Below are positions 1-9,755 of a stretch of DNA of 64,000 nucleotides, in pieces. The stretch covers positions 29,307-93,306 of the forward strand of contig NZ_QWGR01000020.1 of assembly GCF_003576475.1 (NCBI RefSeq), in the 5' to 3' direction. How positions within the stretch are numbered: position 1 is the stretch's first letter; each line of letters begins with the position of its first letter. Source of the DNA: Maribellus luteus (GTDB lineage: Bacteria; Bacteroidota; Bacteroidia; Bacteroidales; Prolixibacteraceae). The translations under genes were made by a program, and so were the position numbers. Below the pieces are notes generated by a model. The model saw only the letters and a list, made by a program, of their open reading frames with translations. It was not told the origin of the DNA and searched no databases.

Positions 1-155
1 CCATGACCTCCGTTACGCATCCTACTTTTGAAATAGGCAGAGCTGCGGCTAGCTTGTTTTTCATTGCCAAACAAGCGAAAGAAACACCACAAACACTTGT
101 TCTGAAAACCCAGTTGGTTGAGCGCGAATCTTCTCAAAAAAACAAGCTTAACTGA
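1..155 (+). CDS. LacI-family transcriptional regulator, C-terminal end (partial)
   Basis: The first codons of the window form an open frame, entered at base 3, of 50 codons ending in TGA. It reads MTSVTHPTFEIGRAAA, followed about 20 residues later by TLVLKTQLVERESS. This is the usual end of the sugar-binding domain of LacI/GalR regulators, where a conserved 'P..e.G..Aa.lL' segment is followed by 'lk..lv.R.S'. The DNA-binding half lies outside the window. It is convergent with the SusC1/SusD1 pair, so it may regulate that locus or one to the left. Family assignment is by motif recognition only; the effector cannot be seen. Confidence 0.8.
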   Translation, partial: MTSVTHPTFEIGRAAASLFFIAKQAKETPQTLVLKTQLVERESSQKNKLN

Positions 156-335
156 GCCTAACACCGACAACCCCTTTTCCAGTCACCTTTTACTGCGTCC
201 TCCTGTACTAAGTATAATTCTCACCCCGAAATAAAACCGTTTTTATATGATAAAGATTTCCATGATCACCAGATGTTTTGGCCATTAACAATTTAGTATC
301 CGGGTATTGTAACTAATTCAATAGGTGCTAATCGC

Positions 336-370
336 AAAAAAAGAGACTGCCTTTAACTGACAGCCTCTTC
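336..370 (-). terminator. Rho-independent terminator after SusD1
   Basis: Read on the minus strand, AGAGGCTG pairs with CAGTCTCT (one G-T pair) across an 11-base loop. It is followed directly by seven Ts. It sits about 40 bases after the SusD1 stop and ends the SusC1-SusD1 transcript. The 156-335 stretch between it and the LacI tail shows nothing recognisable. Confidence 0.8.
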
Positions 371-408
371 TCATTAACAAACTAAACTAAATCTATCGAG
401 AACCGGTT

Positions 409-1899
409 TTACCATCCCGGATTTTGTTCCTGTTGTGTTCCTTCAATGTCAAACTCGGCCCGTGGAATTGGCCACAGGTAATGTTTGGATGGATCGAAAA
501 CACGTGTGCCGCCCGGATCAACCAGCCCATCAAGTACATCTTCTGCAATCTTCCAACGTTTCAAGTCTGAGTATCGGGTTCCTTCCAGAGCCAACTCAAC
601 CCTTCTCTCATGGCGAATAGCCTGACGCATTTCATCTTTCGACATCCCGGTTTGAAGTGCAGGCATTTCAACACCTGGGCGTGTACGTACTGCATTAACC
701 GCATCATAAACCGACTGATCGGGGCCTACTGCTTCATTCTGTGCTTCGGCGTAGGCCAGCAATATTTGTCCGTAGCGAAAAACGATCGTATTCGTTCCGG
801 TTGTGTTTGGATAACCAACTACGGGGACTACATTGTCTTCGTTGTATTCCGTATATTTCTTAAACGTGTAACCGGTATATTCACCTTCATGATCAGGAAT
901 TCCATTCGCGGTCACTCCCGGAACAAAAATGGTAGCTTTTAAGCGCGGATCCCTGTTATTATAAGGATGTCCTGCATCATACATTGGTGATTCTTCAATC
1001 GAAAGGCCATCAGTCATTTCATATTCATCAACCAGGCTTTGCATGGGAACTATTGACGACCAGCCTCCAATGCTAAAACTTCCGAGGTAAAGAATATTAA
1101 AATTTCCCTGCTCCGGGGCTTTGAACTGTACATCAAAAATTACTTCCTGATTGTTTTCATTGGCTTCCATGAAAAGTTCGCGGTAGCTTGGAAAAAGCGA
1201 ATAGTTCATGTTAAGTACTTCTTTGGCAGTTGTGGCTGCTTCTGCCCAACGCCCATTGTACAATAGCACCCGGGTCTTCAGTGCTTTTGCTGCCCCAACT
1301 GTAGCCCTGCCCGTTTGCGACTGTGTTGCCGGTAAAAGCGAAGCTGCTTCATCCAGGTCGATCAGAATTTGTTTTACCACATTCTCTTTTGTATCACGCG
1401 GCATTTGGCCATGTTCCAGTTTCGGACTCTCAAGGAAAATAGGTACACCTCCGTAATGGTCAGTTAATTTGAAATAGAAGTACGCTCTTAAAAACAATGC
1501 TTCGCCTCGAACCGATTTTTTGAAATCATCGTTCAGTCCTTCCACATCATCCAAATTATCAAGAACTACATTCGCACGTCCGATTCCTCGAAAACAATAT
1601 TCCCAGAATCCTGAGATTGCCCAAGGATCAGAATCGGTATGTGTACCATCGGCAATTGCTTTAAATCCTTCCCATGGATAATTATTGTATGCGTTATCCG
1701 ACATTACATCGTGATAAATATAATTCTGCTCCAGATCTCCCAGCGTACTATAAGTGCCATCAATAGCTAAACGAACATCACTTTCAGTACGCCAAAATGT
1801 TTCAGAGGAGATTTGCGTACTTGATTCCACCTCCAGAATATCTTCTGAACAACTGGCAAAGAAAAACAAACCAATTAGTGCAAAATATATTGATCTCAT
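409..1899 (-). CDS. SusD1, RagB/SusD family outer-membrane glycan-binding lipoprotein
   Basis: Surface lipoprotein that captures oligosaccharide and hands it to the SusC1 pore. I take the ATG at 1899 as start: it gives MRSIYFALIGLFFFASC, a signal peptide with a lipobox cysteine, and leaves a 22-base gap after the SusC1 stop. The upstream ATG at 1935 would overlap SusC1 and place polar residues before the signal. The body has the SusD layout: an N-terminal TPR-like helical part (ETFWRTESDVRLAIDGTY), the RGEALFLRAYFYFKLTDHYG helix, and the C-terminal RHERRVELALEGTRYSDLKRW and YLWPIPRAE motifs. Ligand is not predictable. No glycosidase sits between it and the terminator, so substrate must be inferred from co-regulation with the GH2 operon. 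Confidence 0.95.
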   Translation of the reverse strand: MRSIYFALIGLFFFASCSEDILEVESSTQISSETFWRTESDVRLAIDGTYSTLGDLEQNYIYHDVMSDNAYNNYPWEGFKAIADGTHTDSDPWAISGFWEYCFRGIGRANVVLDNLDDVEGLNDDFKKSVRGEALFLRAYFYFKLTDHYGGVPIFLESPKLEHGQMPRDTKENVVKQILIDLDEAASLLPATQSQTGRATVGAAKALKTRVLLYNGRWAEAATTAKEVLNMNYSLFPSYRELFMEANENNQEVIFDVQFKAPEQGNFNILYLGSFSIGGWSSIVPMQSLVDEYEMTDGLSIEESPMYDAGHPYNNRDPRLKATIFVPGVTANGIPDHEGEYTGYTFKKYTEYNEDNVVPVVGYPNTTGTNTIVFRYGQILLAYAEAQNEAVGPDQSVYDAVNAVRTRPGVEMPALQTGMSKDEMRQAIRHERRVELALEGTRYSDLKRWKIAEDVLDGLVDPGGTRVFDPSKHYLWPIPRAEFDIEGTQQEQNPGW

Positions 1900-1921
1900 A
1901 ATTATTCTTTTAAAGTTTAAA

Positions 1922-4900
1922 TTAGAATGTAACATTTAGTCCCAAAGTATAAATCTGAACATTGGAGTAACTTCCTCTTCCGCCAAAAGGACTCTTCTCC
2001 GGATCAAGACCACGGTACTTCGTAAATGTGAGCGGGTTAGTAGCATTTACGTATACATTCAGGTAATCGATCTTGAGGCGCTCTGTAATGCTTTTAGGAA
2101 ATGTATATCCCAGTTGGATATTTTTCAAGCGCAGGAAAGAAGCATCTTCAATGAGAAATGTAGATCCATTCCTCCAAATATTATTTACGTAATTACTACC
2201 ACGTGTCAGGCGCGGATATTTATTATTTGGATTTTCTTTGGTCCAGGCATTATCAAGCCAGAATTTTGGAAGTCCAGCATAATTAAAAAACGGTTTTTGT
2301 TCTTCTTCCGTTCTCGCATAAACACCTTCCACACCCTGCCATATCATTGACACATTAAAACCCTTGTATTCAATATTTCCGCTAAATCCGTAAATAACAT
2401 CGGGGATAGAATTTCCCGCCGATTGACGGTCATCTCCGTCTATTTTGCCGTCTTTGTTAAAGTCTTCAAACTTTACATCGCCAGGCTTGGCGGTTGGTTG
2501 CGCTTTGTGGGCGACTACTTCTTCCTCGCTTTGGAAGATCCCCAGCATTTTAATGGCGTAAAATTCATCAATTGGGCGCCCCTCCTCAATCCACGACCAG
2601 CCACTGATAACAGGCGAAGGAATAGAAGTTACCTTGTTTTTGTTGGTTGTGAAATTGGCACTCAGTTCATAAGAAAGGTCATTGATTTTATTGCGATGAG
2701 TAGCTAAAAATTCCCACCCTTTGTTTTCGACCGAAGCCAGGTTAACGGTTGGAGGGCTTAATGCTCCAATAGTAGTAGAAATGTTGATTGGCCTAAGAAT
2801 GTCATCGGTTTGCTTAATGTAATAATCAGTAACCAACTGTAGTTTTCCTTCCCACAAAGTTAGGTCAATACCAATATCGGTTTGAGTAGAACTTTCCCAG
2901 GTAACATCGGGGTTGGGCAGATTGGTTTGAGCTGCTCCTCCAACAAGCGATCCTCCGTACGAATACGACTGACCAAGGTTAAAAAAGGCGGTGTATTGAT
3001 TCGGATCAATACTTTGATTCCCCAACTGTCCCCAAGAACCACGAATTTTAAGATTGTCAATAGCTGTTACATCTTCCATAAAAGCTTCTTCAGAAATATT
3101 CCACCCCACAGAGAAAGATGGGAAGAGTCCCCATTTTTGACCTTTGGCGAAATTTGATGAACCATCATAGCGAACATTTGCCTCGAAAAGATATTTGCTG
3201 GCGTAATCGTAGGTTACTCTTCCGAAAAACGACTGAAGCCCGAAATCAACAGAATAACCATCGGCTGTAGGATCCACAGAACCGGCACTGATCTCGCTCA
3301 GAGCATTGCTGGGCAACCCATCTTTTGACGCCTGCAAGCGGCTAAATTTGTTGGTTTCCTGGTTAAAACCTGCCAACGCACCAAAGTTGTGGTTTTCTCC
3401 GAATGTCTTGGTATAATCAAGTTGCGAAACAAAGGTAATATCGCGCTGGGTATCGTAACGGTTCCATGCTGATAATGCTTTCCCTCCCACACTCTGGGCA
3501 ATGGTTACCGAATTATCCATCTGGTTGTAAAGACTCACATCGGGGCGGAATACTTTCTGTAACATATGATAATTGCTTACTCCAACTGTTCCTTTCAGTT
3601 TTAGTCCGGAGACAATTTCATATTCTCCCGACAAATTAGCTAGCAAGTTGTCCCAGGAAGTATTATTCTGTCCTTCCAACGCACCCGCAATGGGATGAGT
3701 ATTATTTGCAAAATAAATTGAACTGTATGCGTATTTACCATCCTCCGTGTAAGGAGCTTGTATTGGTAATGCTCTCTCAATCCATCCTATTACGGTACCA
3801 GACCCTTGCACCGGTTGGTCCACATCATCATGACGACCGGAAAGTTTAAGTGAATAGCTGAACTTATCCGAAACTTTTGTATCCAGGTTCAAACGGGCGG
3901 TATATTGCTTGGTAGAAGTTCCTAATACAATTCCCTTCTGGTCCAGATAACCTACAGAAAACGAATAGCGTGTTTTCTGTCCGCTGCCACGAACACTGAG
4001 GTTATGGCTAGTAATAGGAGCATCGCGGTACATCAATTCCTGCCAATCGGTGTTTGGATATTTATACGAATCGGTGCTGTTGCGGTACTGATTAATCTGA
4101 TCTTGTGTAAATGCAGGTGTTGCTGTTGGATCTTCATTGTAGATGGCCGTATTTACGGCTTCCATAAAAACAGCTGAATTGGTCACATAGTCGGTCAGGC
4201 GGGTTGGCTTTTGAAACCCCGTATACGCATTGTAACTCAGTTTAAAATCGTTACCCTGCTTACCCGTTTTGGTTGTTACCAAAATAACACCATTCGCGGC
4301 ACGTGATCCATAAATGGCGGAAGAAGCTGCATCCTTTAACACAGTAATCGATTCGATATCGGCCACGTTTACGTTCGAAAGACTTCCCCTGATACCATCA
4401 ATCAGTACCAAGGGATTATTGTTCCCAAGCGTACCTGTTCCTCTAACCCGTATACTTGCACCGTCGGCACCGGGCTGCCCGGAGACCTGCGTTACGGTTA
4501 CACCCGATGCTAATCCGGCAAGCGCCTGTGATGCATTGGCAATCGGACGGTTTTGAGCTTCATCGAGTTTTAGTGTTGAAATCGAACCGGTCAGGTTCAC
4601 CTTCTTTTGTACACCGTATCCAACGGCTACCACTTCTTCCAACCCAACAGTTTCTTCTTCCATTTGGACATTAATCGTACTTTGTCCGGTGTATGCCACC
4701 TCCAAGGTTTTTAATCCAACAAATGAGAATACTAATTTTTTTGCATTGGATGGCACTTGCAGAGAATATGAACCATCGCTGCCGGTAACCGTTCCAATAG
4801 TGGTACCTTTTACAAAGACCGATACACCTGGCAACGATATACCGGTTCCAGCTTCGGTAACAGTTCCCGACAAAGATGTGGTTTGTCCATTTACTAAGAA

Positions 4901-4978
4901 ATGTCCTGAAAACAGGAAAACAAAAGCTAAGAGCACAATTCGGACATGAATGCCTCTTTGATGAAACATTTTTTTCAT
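1922..4978 (-). CDS. SusC1, TonB-dependent outer-membrane glycan transporter
   Basis: Large beta-barrel importer of oligosaccharides, energised by TonB. In order: signal peptide (about 1-31, cleaved near VNGQ), a carboxypeptidase-regulatory-like beta-sandwich (about 33-110), a short TonB-box region (LEEVVAVGYG, about 114-123), the plug (VRGTGTLGNNNPLVLIDGI, then SITVLKDAASSAIYGSRAANGVILVTT), and a barrel ending in an aromatic-terminated strand (TLGLNVTF). The 1018-residue length is normal for the family. It forms a two-gene unit with SusD1. Its promoter region carries the structured leader and the operator shared with SusC2, which links it to the AraC/GH2 system rather than to the sensor at 51 kb. 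Confidence 0.96.
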   Translation of the reverse strand: MKKMFHQRGIHVRIVLLAFVFLFSGHFLVNGQTTSLSGTVTEAGTGISLPGVSVFVKGTTIGTVTGSDGSYSLQVPSNAKKLVFSFVGLKTLEVAYTGQSTINVQMEEETVGLEEVVAVGYGVQKKVNLTGSISTLKLDEAQNRPIANASQALAGLASGVTVTQVSGQPGADGASIRVRGTGTLGNNNPLVLIDGIRGSLSNVNVADIESITVLKDAASSAIYGSRAANGVILVTTKTGKQGNDFKLSYNAYTGFQKPTRLTDYVTNSAVFMEAVNTAIYNEDPTATPAFTQDQINQYRNSTDSYKYPNTDWQELMYRDAPITSHNLSVRGSGQKTRYSFSVGYLDQKGIVLGTSTKQYTARLNLDTKVSDKFSYSLKLSGRHDDVDQPVQGSGTVIGWIERALPIQAPYTEDGKYAYSSIYFANNTHPIAGALEGQNNTSWDNLLANLSGEYEIVSGLKLKGTVGVSNYHMLQKVFRPDVSLYNQMDNSVTIAQSVGGKALSAWNRYDTQRDITFVSQLDYTKTFGENHNFGALAGFNQETNKFSRLQASKDGLPSNALSEISAGSVDPTADGYSVDFGLQSFFGRVTYDYASKYLFEANVRYDGSSNFAKGQKWGLFPSFSVGWNISEEAFMEDVTAIDNLKIRGSWGQLGNQSIDPNQYTAFFNLGQSYSYGGSLVGGAAQTNLPNPDVTWESSTQTDIGIDLTLWEGKLQLVTDYYIKQTDDILRPINISTTIGALSPPTVNLASVENKGWEFLATHRNKINDLSYELSANFTTNKNKVTSIPSPVISGWSWIEEGRPIDEFYAIKMLGIFQSEEEVVAHKAQPTAKPGDVKFEDFNKDGKIDGDDRQSAGNSIPDVIYGFSGNIEYKGFNVSMIWQGVEGVYARTEEEQKPFFNYAGLPKFWLDNAWTKENPNNKYPRLTRGSNYVNNIWRNGSTFLIEDASFLRLKNIQLGYTFPKSITERLKIDYLNVYVNATNPLTFTKYRGLDPEKSPFGGRGSYSNVQIYTLGLNVTF

Positions 4979-4986
4979 AAATTTGA

Positions 4987-5133
4987 ATTTAGTGTTTATA
5001 CAAAAGCCTGATTAGGCTGTTATTTAATTACACATGATGTGAAAACATCATTTCAAAACGGTGAATGTTCCCGCATTTACCGTTTTTTAGTTCCGGAAAA
5101 TCTAGTTTCCCACACGATCAATGTAAAGGTAAA
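4987..5133 (-). repeat. Structured leader repeat, copy 1 (upstream of SusC1)
   Basis: Bases 4987-5093 are identical to 13271-13377 in front of SusC2, and the next 40 bases differ at four positions. In the direction of transcription there are three hairpins: 5086-5055 (AAAACGGT paired with ACCGTTTT, with an inner AATG/CATT stem), 5051-5034 (ATGATGT/ACATCAT, perfect) and 5018-5005 (AGCCT/AGGCT, followed by TTTT, terminator-like). A -7-like box (TACCTTTA on the minus strand, 5131-5124) lies at its upstream edge, so most of the repeat would be transcribed as a 5' leader or a short RNA. Function is inferred from the identity and folding only. Confidence 0.75.
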
Positions 5134-5188
5134 ATATGATCCCCTTAGATACTTACACTCTATTATCACATACATGAACTATATTGTC
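5124..5188 (-). promoter_or_regulatory. SusC1 promoter with AraC-type operator candidate
   Basis: The + strand shows GAACTATATTGTC at 5176-5188, whose core ACTATATTGT is a near palindrome. Exactly 44 bases separate it from the -7-like element at 5124-5131 (TACCTTTA on the minus strand, one mismatch to TAnnTTTG). The same motif at the same distance precedes SusC2 and the GH2 operon. The AraC-family protein encoded at 23.3 kb is the obvious candidate ligand, by position; binding is not shown. Confidence 0.6.
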
Positions 5189-5288
5189 ATATTATTTTCA
5201 GAAATAGACAATTTCTAAACAATAAACATACACGCGAACATAAAAAAGCACTAATAATAAAGAGAATGAAGGGCACCTTCAATAACTT

Positions 5289-5327
5289 AAAAATCCTGTT
5301 CAGACCAATAAAGCCAAACAGGATTTT
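5289..5327 (-). terminator. Terminator after the SusC2-SusD2-lipoprotein operon
   Basis: AAAATCCTGTT and AACAGGATTTT form a perfect 11-base-pair stem around a 16-17-base loop, about 20 bases after the stop of the DUF4998-type lipoprotein. The stem's own A/T ends provide the U-tract in either direction. It separates the second operon from the SusC1 promoter. Confidence 0.7.
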
Positions 5328-5347
5328 CATGTTTATTATCAATCTTA

Positions 5348-6508
5348 TTACAACTTACCGACAACAACAATTTCAGCTAACGAAACGTAAGGCGGAACAT
5401 TTGATTCAGTGACATTTAGCTTGATAAAACGTATTCGTTTACCATCGGTGATTTCGAGTTCTTGTTTTGATTCACCTGCGTTATCAGAGTAACTTAGAAT
5501 TCCTAAATCCTCCCACGTACTTCCATCCGAACTCCCTTCAATACTCACTGTTTTGGTATGATTAGTTCCGCTTCTTCTGTAAAGATCGATGTTCATCACG
5601 TTAAATTCTCTTTTCATATCAATCGTGATATGGTGCGGTAGTTGCGCGGTTTGCGCTGACCATTCACTTTGCCAGTAAGAACTGTTTCTGCCGTCGATTA
5701 TATTAGCTGCCGGTCCGTTGCCACCTCCTTCATTTGCCGCTTGCTCCTCTGAAGAGAAGTCAACAATCTCCCAGCTTGACTTGTCAAACTCAAACGATAT
5801 TTCGGTTAAAGGCTTTAAATCAATAATTCTGGCATTGGCATACAGAGTATCGATGGACATTTCTTCGGGCAAATAGCCACTGGAAAACGACAACGTACTA
5901 AACAGGTCTACATCCTCAAGTATCAGTTCATTCTGAGAAGGAGGAAGCATAATATTCTTTGGGGGACCATCAATCGTTTTGTATTCAATCTTAGTCCCGG
6001 TATGGTTTAACGCAGCACTTGCAAAGGTAAATTTTACCCCACCGGTTATATTAGGCACCATAGAGGAAATTTCCCGGTTGCCAAGGTAGCTTATGTATTT
6101 TGGCCCGTATACTTTTGAGAAAGCATCAGCAGGAATTGATTTATTACCAGTTACATTTTCTGATGTAATGGTAAATAAGTATTGTCCTTCAGATAATTGA
6201 AATCCAACCAGAAATGAATCAGGTGATTGATGATAATCATAATCAAAAGACTTTGAGGTAATGGTATTGTCTTCATTTGCCCAGCTTATGGTTATTGTTT
6301 TTACCTGTAGGGCATTTTTCAGATAGCCTTTAAGCTGTACACGTTCATTTCCGGGGTACACGATCGGGTTATCGACTTTTACGCTATACACTGTTTCTCC
6401 GTCAGCAATGTATTCTTCGTGTATCTCCTCCATTTTGGTGCAACCCGAAATTATTGTCGCCAAAACTGTCAGTAGGCTTAATGTAATGGATAAATATTTT
6501 TTGCTCAT
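5348..6508 (-). CDS. DUF4998-like surface lipoprotein with C-terminal discoidin (F5/8 type C) domain
   Basis: Probable surface glycan-binding protein. The ATG at 6508 gives MSKKYLSITLSLLTVLATIISGC, a clear lipoprotein signal; the longer frame would need a TTG start. Residues about 25-230 resemble DUF4998 (YSVKVDNPIVYPGNERVQLK followed by beta-rich repeats). Residues about 245-385 match the discoidin fold, with NIIDGRNSSYWQSEWS, PHHITIDMKREFNVMNIDLY and the terminal SLAEIVVVG strand. It is the last gene of the SusC2 operon, 11 bases after the preceding lipoprotein. Such pairs commonly follow SusD in Bacteroidota loci and are thought to help bind substrate. No catalytic motif is visible. Confidence 0.8.
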   Translation of the reverse strand: MSKKYLSITLSLLTVLATIISGCTKMEEIHEEYIADGETVYSVKVDNPIVYPGNERVQLKGYLKNALQVKTITISWANEDNTITSKSFDYDYHQSPDSFLVGFQLSEGQYLFTITSENVTGNKSIPADAFSKVYGPKYISYLGNREISSMVPNITGGVKFTFASAALNHTGTKIEYKTIDGPPKNIMLPPSQNELILEDVDLFSTLSFSSGYLPEEMSIDTLYANARIIDLKPLTEISFEFDKSSWEIVDFSSEEQAANEGGGNGPAANIIDGRNSSYWQSEWSAQTAQLPHHITIDMKREFNVMNIDLYRRSGTNHTKTVSIEGSSDGSTWEDLGILSYSDNAGESKQELEITDGKRIRFIKLNVTESNVPPYVSLAEIVVVGKL

Positions 6509-6519
6509 TTTAATCAATT

Positions 6520-7794
6520 TTAGAATTCATCGGTTCCATAAAAATCAATTTCAGAAAAGTTACACCACCCGGAACCATCAAAATTACTGGTTATCCCATA
6601 ACGGATGTAGCGCATCTCGTCCAGTTCCAACGGGAAATCAAAATTATGTCCTGCAAATGCAGCATCCTTGTCTTCCTGAGAAACCTGCCCAACGGGAAGC
6701 CCTGAAGGCTTGATGATTTCGTGACTTCCAATGAGCGTCCAGTAGTTGGTCCAGTCCTGCAGTCCATCACCGTCGTTGTCTTCTGTAATTTCCTCTTCCA
6801 GAACAGGGGCTTCTTTACGGGCATACACATACCATGTTTTCGGGTTTCCGTAGGTGTACATCCATGAACCGCTGCTTAATTGTACACGTTGAAACCAGGC
6901 ATATCTCGATAATTTATAAGTATCACCCAAGTCTACAGTAATATGCCTGGGATATGGAGATTGGTAGGAAATGGCAACACTTGTGTGGGCATAATTTCCG
7001 TCAATGATGGCACCGGGGAGACCTTCCCAGTAGTTCCATTTATCATCAACCGGATGGTCAGGCCCATCTGCAAAAACGGACATTTTACTTTTGTCGAGCT
7101 TTATTTCCGGAAAAGGAGTAAGTGTTTCTCCTTCAGCCGGCGTTACAATGCTGGATTTATTTCCGAAGTTATCAACGATAAGAACACCAAATTTGCGGGG
7201 CACCGCCGGATATCCGCGGGCAATGAATTCACCTGCTTCCAGTTCGTTCTTAAGAATCCGGATTTCGGTCAGTTCACCCGGTTCTGCCCCTTCCGTCATA
7301 ATTGTATCGGCCATAATGTAAAAGGTAAGCGGAGCTTCTGCCGCATTTTGCCATGCAAAACGGGCACCTCCGAAAGCACGTGTTATGCTCATATTGTTCT
7401 GAACCTTCAATAGCGGAGAAAGTCCTGGAGTAATTTGAACAGTAACCGGGTTCGATTCGTTATTGCTTCTGTCAACAGCATACAGTTTTACATCGTAAAC
7501 CTTTGTTGTATCCTGGTCATTATATCCATGCACAGTCAGAGACTTTTCATATAAAGAGGATTTGGCCTCCAAGGTTTGTCCGTTTGAGATGGTATAAACG
7601 GCTTTTACATACAACAGGTCGTTGTCTTGTGGTATGTCGTATTCAATTTTTGCCCCCCCTGCCATTTTTGTGACTGTAATATTGCTGATTACCCCCGGGG
7701 CAGTTGGGTCTGAATCGATTGGTCCAAGTATCTTTTCTTCGCAGCCAAATGCAATGAATATTGCCAGCAGCAGATATATATTTATCTTTTTCAT
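6520..7794 (-). CDS. DUF4959/DUF5126/DUF5000-type surface lipoprotein
   Basis: Probable accessory glycan-binding lipoprotein of the SusC2/SusD2 system. I choose the ATG at 7794, which gives MKKINIYLLLAIFIAFGC with a lipobox; starts at 7830 or 7821 would place a charged tract before it. Layout: a short first Ig-like domain (about 25-115, with GGAKIEYDIPQDNDLLYVKA), a second beta domain (about 120-230, with ARFAWQNAAEAPLTFYI) and a discoidin-like C-terminus (about 260-420, with GAIIDGNYAHTSVAI, PRHITVDLGDTYKLSRYAW and NFSEIDFYGT). Domain names come from recalled family architecture, not a search. No catalytic residues are evident. Confidence 0.8.
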   Translation of the reverse strand: MKKINIYLLLAIFIAFGCEEKILGPIDSDPTAPGVISNITVTKMAGGAKIEYDIPQDNDLLYVKAVYTISNGQTLEAKSSLYEKSLTVHGYNDQDTTKVYDVKLYAVDRSNNESNPVTVQITPGLSPLLKVQNNMSITRAFGGARFAWQNAAEAPLTFYIMADTIMTEGAEPGELTEIRILKNELEAGEFIARGYPAVPRKFGVLIVDNFGNKSSIVTPAEGETLTPFPEIKLDKSKMSVFADGPDHPVDDKWNYWEGLPGAIIDGNYAHTSVAISYQSPYPRHITVDLGDTYKLSRYAWFQRVQLSSGSWMYTYGNPKTWYVYARKEAPVLEEEITEDNDGDGLQDWTNYWTLIGSHEIIKPSGLPVGQVSQEDKDAAFAGHNFDFPLELDEMRYIRYGITSNFDGSGWCNFSEIDFYGTDEF

Positions 7795-7823
7795 AGTCTG
7801 TATTTTTAGATTATTTTTCATCG

Positions 7824-9734
7824 TTACCACCCATAATTCTGAACCAGGTTCGGATTCTTACTGATCTCACTTTCCGCAATAGGAAAAAAGTGGTGTTTAA
7901 TGTTAAAAGTTGGATAATACACCACCTGAACGTTGTAATAACCTTCAACGGTACTTTCGTTCGGATTCCATGAAGTAACGGGTTCATTACAATAATCTTC
8001 CGCATCCATCCATCTTCTCAAATCCCAAAAGCGGCTTCCTTCAAACGCAAGTTCGATTAAACGCTCGCGTTTCATAATTTCACGTAAGCCGTCTTTTGTA
8101 TCGGGCTTGGAAGGATTCGTACTATAGACAGCCCATGATTCGTCAATACCTTTTAAACCTGCACGAGTGCGAATTTTGTCGATCCATACTTTAGCTTCAT
8201 CCAACTGATTGTTTTCAATTAATGTTTCAGCATATAGCAAATAAAGGTCGGCTAATCGCAATGCAGGAAATGCATAGGCTCTGCCACGCCATCCCATATT
8301 GTCCTGCCCGGTATTCATATTCACCAGTTTTACCGGCCAATATCCATAAGGGCATACTTTCCATGCATAACCAGAAGAGGACCAGCCTCCCTGTTTGTGG
8401 TTGATATAATCCAAGGCAGCATTGTTATCGGTTTTATCGGGTCTTAAATGTCCGTACACCAAAGCTCCATCAAACGACAAGTCCGCATAATAGCGTACTT
8501 CCCGGTTAAAATTCCGTTGTACGGTTCTGTGTCCTAATTTCATATGGTTGGCTTGGTCCGCACCTACCGTCATAATTTTATTCAGGTTAAGGCCTTGCCA
8601 GTCTTTGTCTTCTTCTATCGGAACGCCATTGTTGGTGTAGTGCAACAACGACATTTTTAAGGGGGCCCCCAGACTTCCGTCTCCGTACCAGTCCTGAGTA
8701 GAGAAATATGCAGGCATTGCAATACTTTGCAAACCACCCACGCTGGCAGCACCGTTTGTATGAGGCCAGATAACTTCCTGGTTTTCCTGTGCTGTGACAC
8801 GGTAGTTAAGAATCACTTTTAATTTGGTAGTATCAGTAACCACGGCACCTGCGGTTTTAAAATCGCTCAGGTCCATAAGTCTATGGCCCGCATTCTCGGC
8901 AAGGCTAATAGCTTCTTCACAGGCAGTTAAGGCATCGGCCCATTTTTGCTGTATGGCAGTAGCATCTTCGGTTGGAAATAGTGCCGTTCCATCATGATTG
9001 TAAATGTTAAACCCAGCTTCGCCGTTAAACAGAGGACTGGCTGCCGTAACCAGTATTTTTGCTTTTACCGCGGCTGCTATGGGTTTTGTAATATGACCAT
9101 AGTCCGTAGCTTCCACTTGTAATATTTCCGGTAAATCAACCATCGCTTCATCAATCAGGTCAATCACATATTTAAAACAATCGTCAAGAGGTTCGCGCGT
9201 TAATTTCAGATTTTCAATCGACTCGTTAACGGGTAGATTCTCCGGAATAATATGGATGGGCCCATACATGCGGATAAGATAAAAATGAAGGTAAGCCTTA
9301 ATAAATTTCACTTCGGCAATCCAGATATTTCTTTCATAATCTGAAATATCCGGAACTTCACCTATTCTTTCCAGAAAGGTATTACAGTCCCTGACACCTG
9401 TATACAATGCTGTTCCTCCACTTGTTCCCCGCCAGAAATCGTAATACGGGGCTACGATTGTTTGATTACCGATGGAAAGTTGAACCCCCGAGGTATTCTC
9501 GTGGTACTTGCCTAAGCTTAATTCATCGCTTCCCAGTATGGCAGGGTTGTTACCTGTTGACCCCATCTTGGGAAGATACGAGTAACAGGTAAATAAGTAC
9601 TTTTCTGCATTGTACTTGTCGGTAAAGGCATTGTCGATGGTTGCCACATTGTCGGGTACAATATCGAGATAATCACATGCTCCGAAAGCAAACATCATCA
9701 AAAATAAAAGGATATAATTTTTAAGCTTTTTCAT
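7824..9734 (-). CDS. SusD2, RagB/SusD family outer-membrane glycan-binding lipoprotein
   Basis: Partner of SusC2. MKKLKNYILLFLMMFAFGAC is a lipoprotein signal with the lipid-anchored cysteine at residue 20. At 636 residues it is longer than SusD1 (497), the extra length lying mainly in the middle. SusD signatures include AFTDKYNAEKYLFTCYSYLP near the N-terminus, EVKFIKAYLHFYLIRMYG, RLADLYLLYAETLIENNQ and the C-terminal KRERLIELAFEGSRFWDLRRW, followed by FPIAESEISKNPNLVQN. Spacing of about 20 bases from SusC2 indicates co-transcription. The ligand cannot be read from sequence. Confidence 0.95.
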   Translation of the reverse strand: MKKLKNYILLFLMMFAFGACDYLDIVPDNVATIDNAFTDKYNAEKYLFTCYSYLPKMGSTGNNPAILGSDELSLGKYHENTSGVQLSIGNQTIVAPYYDFWRGTSGGTALYTGVRDCNTFLERIGEVPDISDYERNIWIAEVKFIKAYLHFYLIRMYGPIHIIPENLPVNESIENLKLTREPLDDCFKYVIDLIDEAMVDLPEILQVEATDYGHITKPIAAAVKAKILVTAASPLFNGEAGFNIYNHDGTALFPTEDATAIQQKWADALTACEEAISLAENAGHRLMDLSDFKTAGAVVTDTTKLKVILNYRVTAQENQEVIWPHTNGAASVGGLQSIAMPAYFSTQDWYGDGSLGAPLKMSLLHYTNNGVPIEEDKDWQGLNLNKIMTVGADQANHMKLGHRTVQRNFNREVRYYADLSFDGALVYGHLRPDKTDNNAALDYINHKQGGWSSSGYAWKVCPYGYWPVKLVNMNTGQDNMGWRGRAYAFPALRLADLYLLYAETLIENNQLDEAKVWIDKIRTRAGLKGIDESWAVYSTNPSKPDTKDGLREIMKRERLIELAFEGSRFWDLRRWMDAEDYCNEPVTSWNPNESTVEGYYNVQVVYYPTFNIKHHFFPIAESEISKNPNLVQNYGW

Positions 9735-9755
9735 ATTTCTGTTTTTGTTATCGGA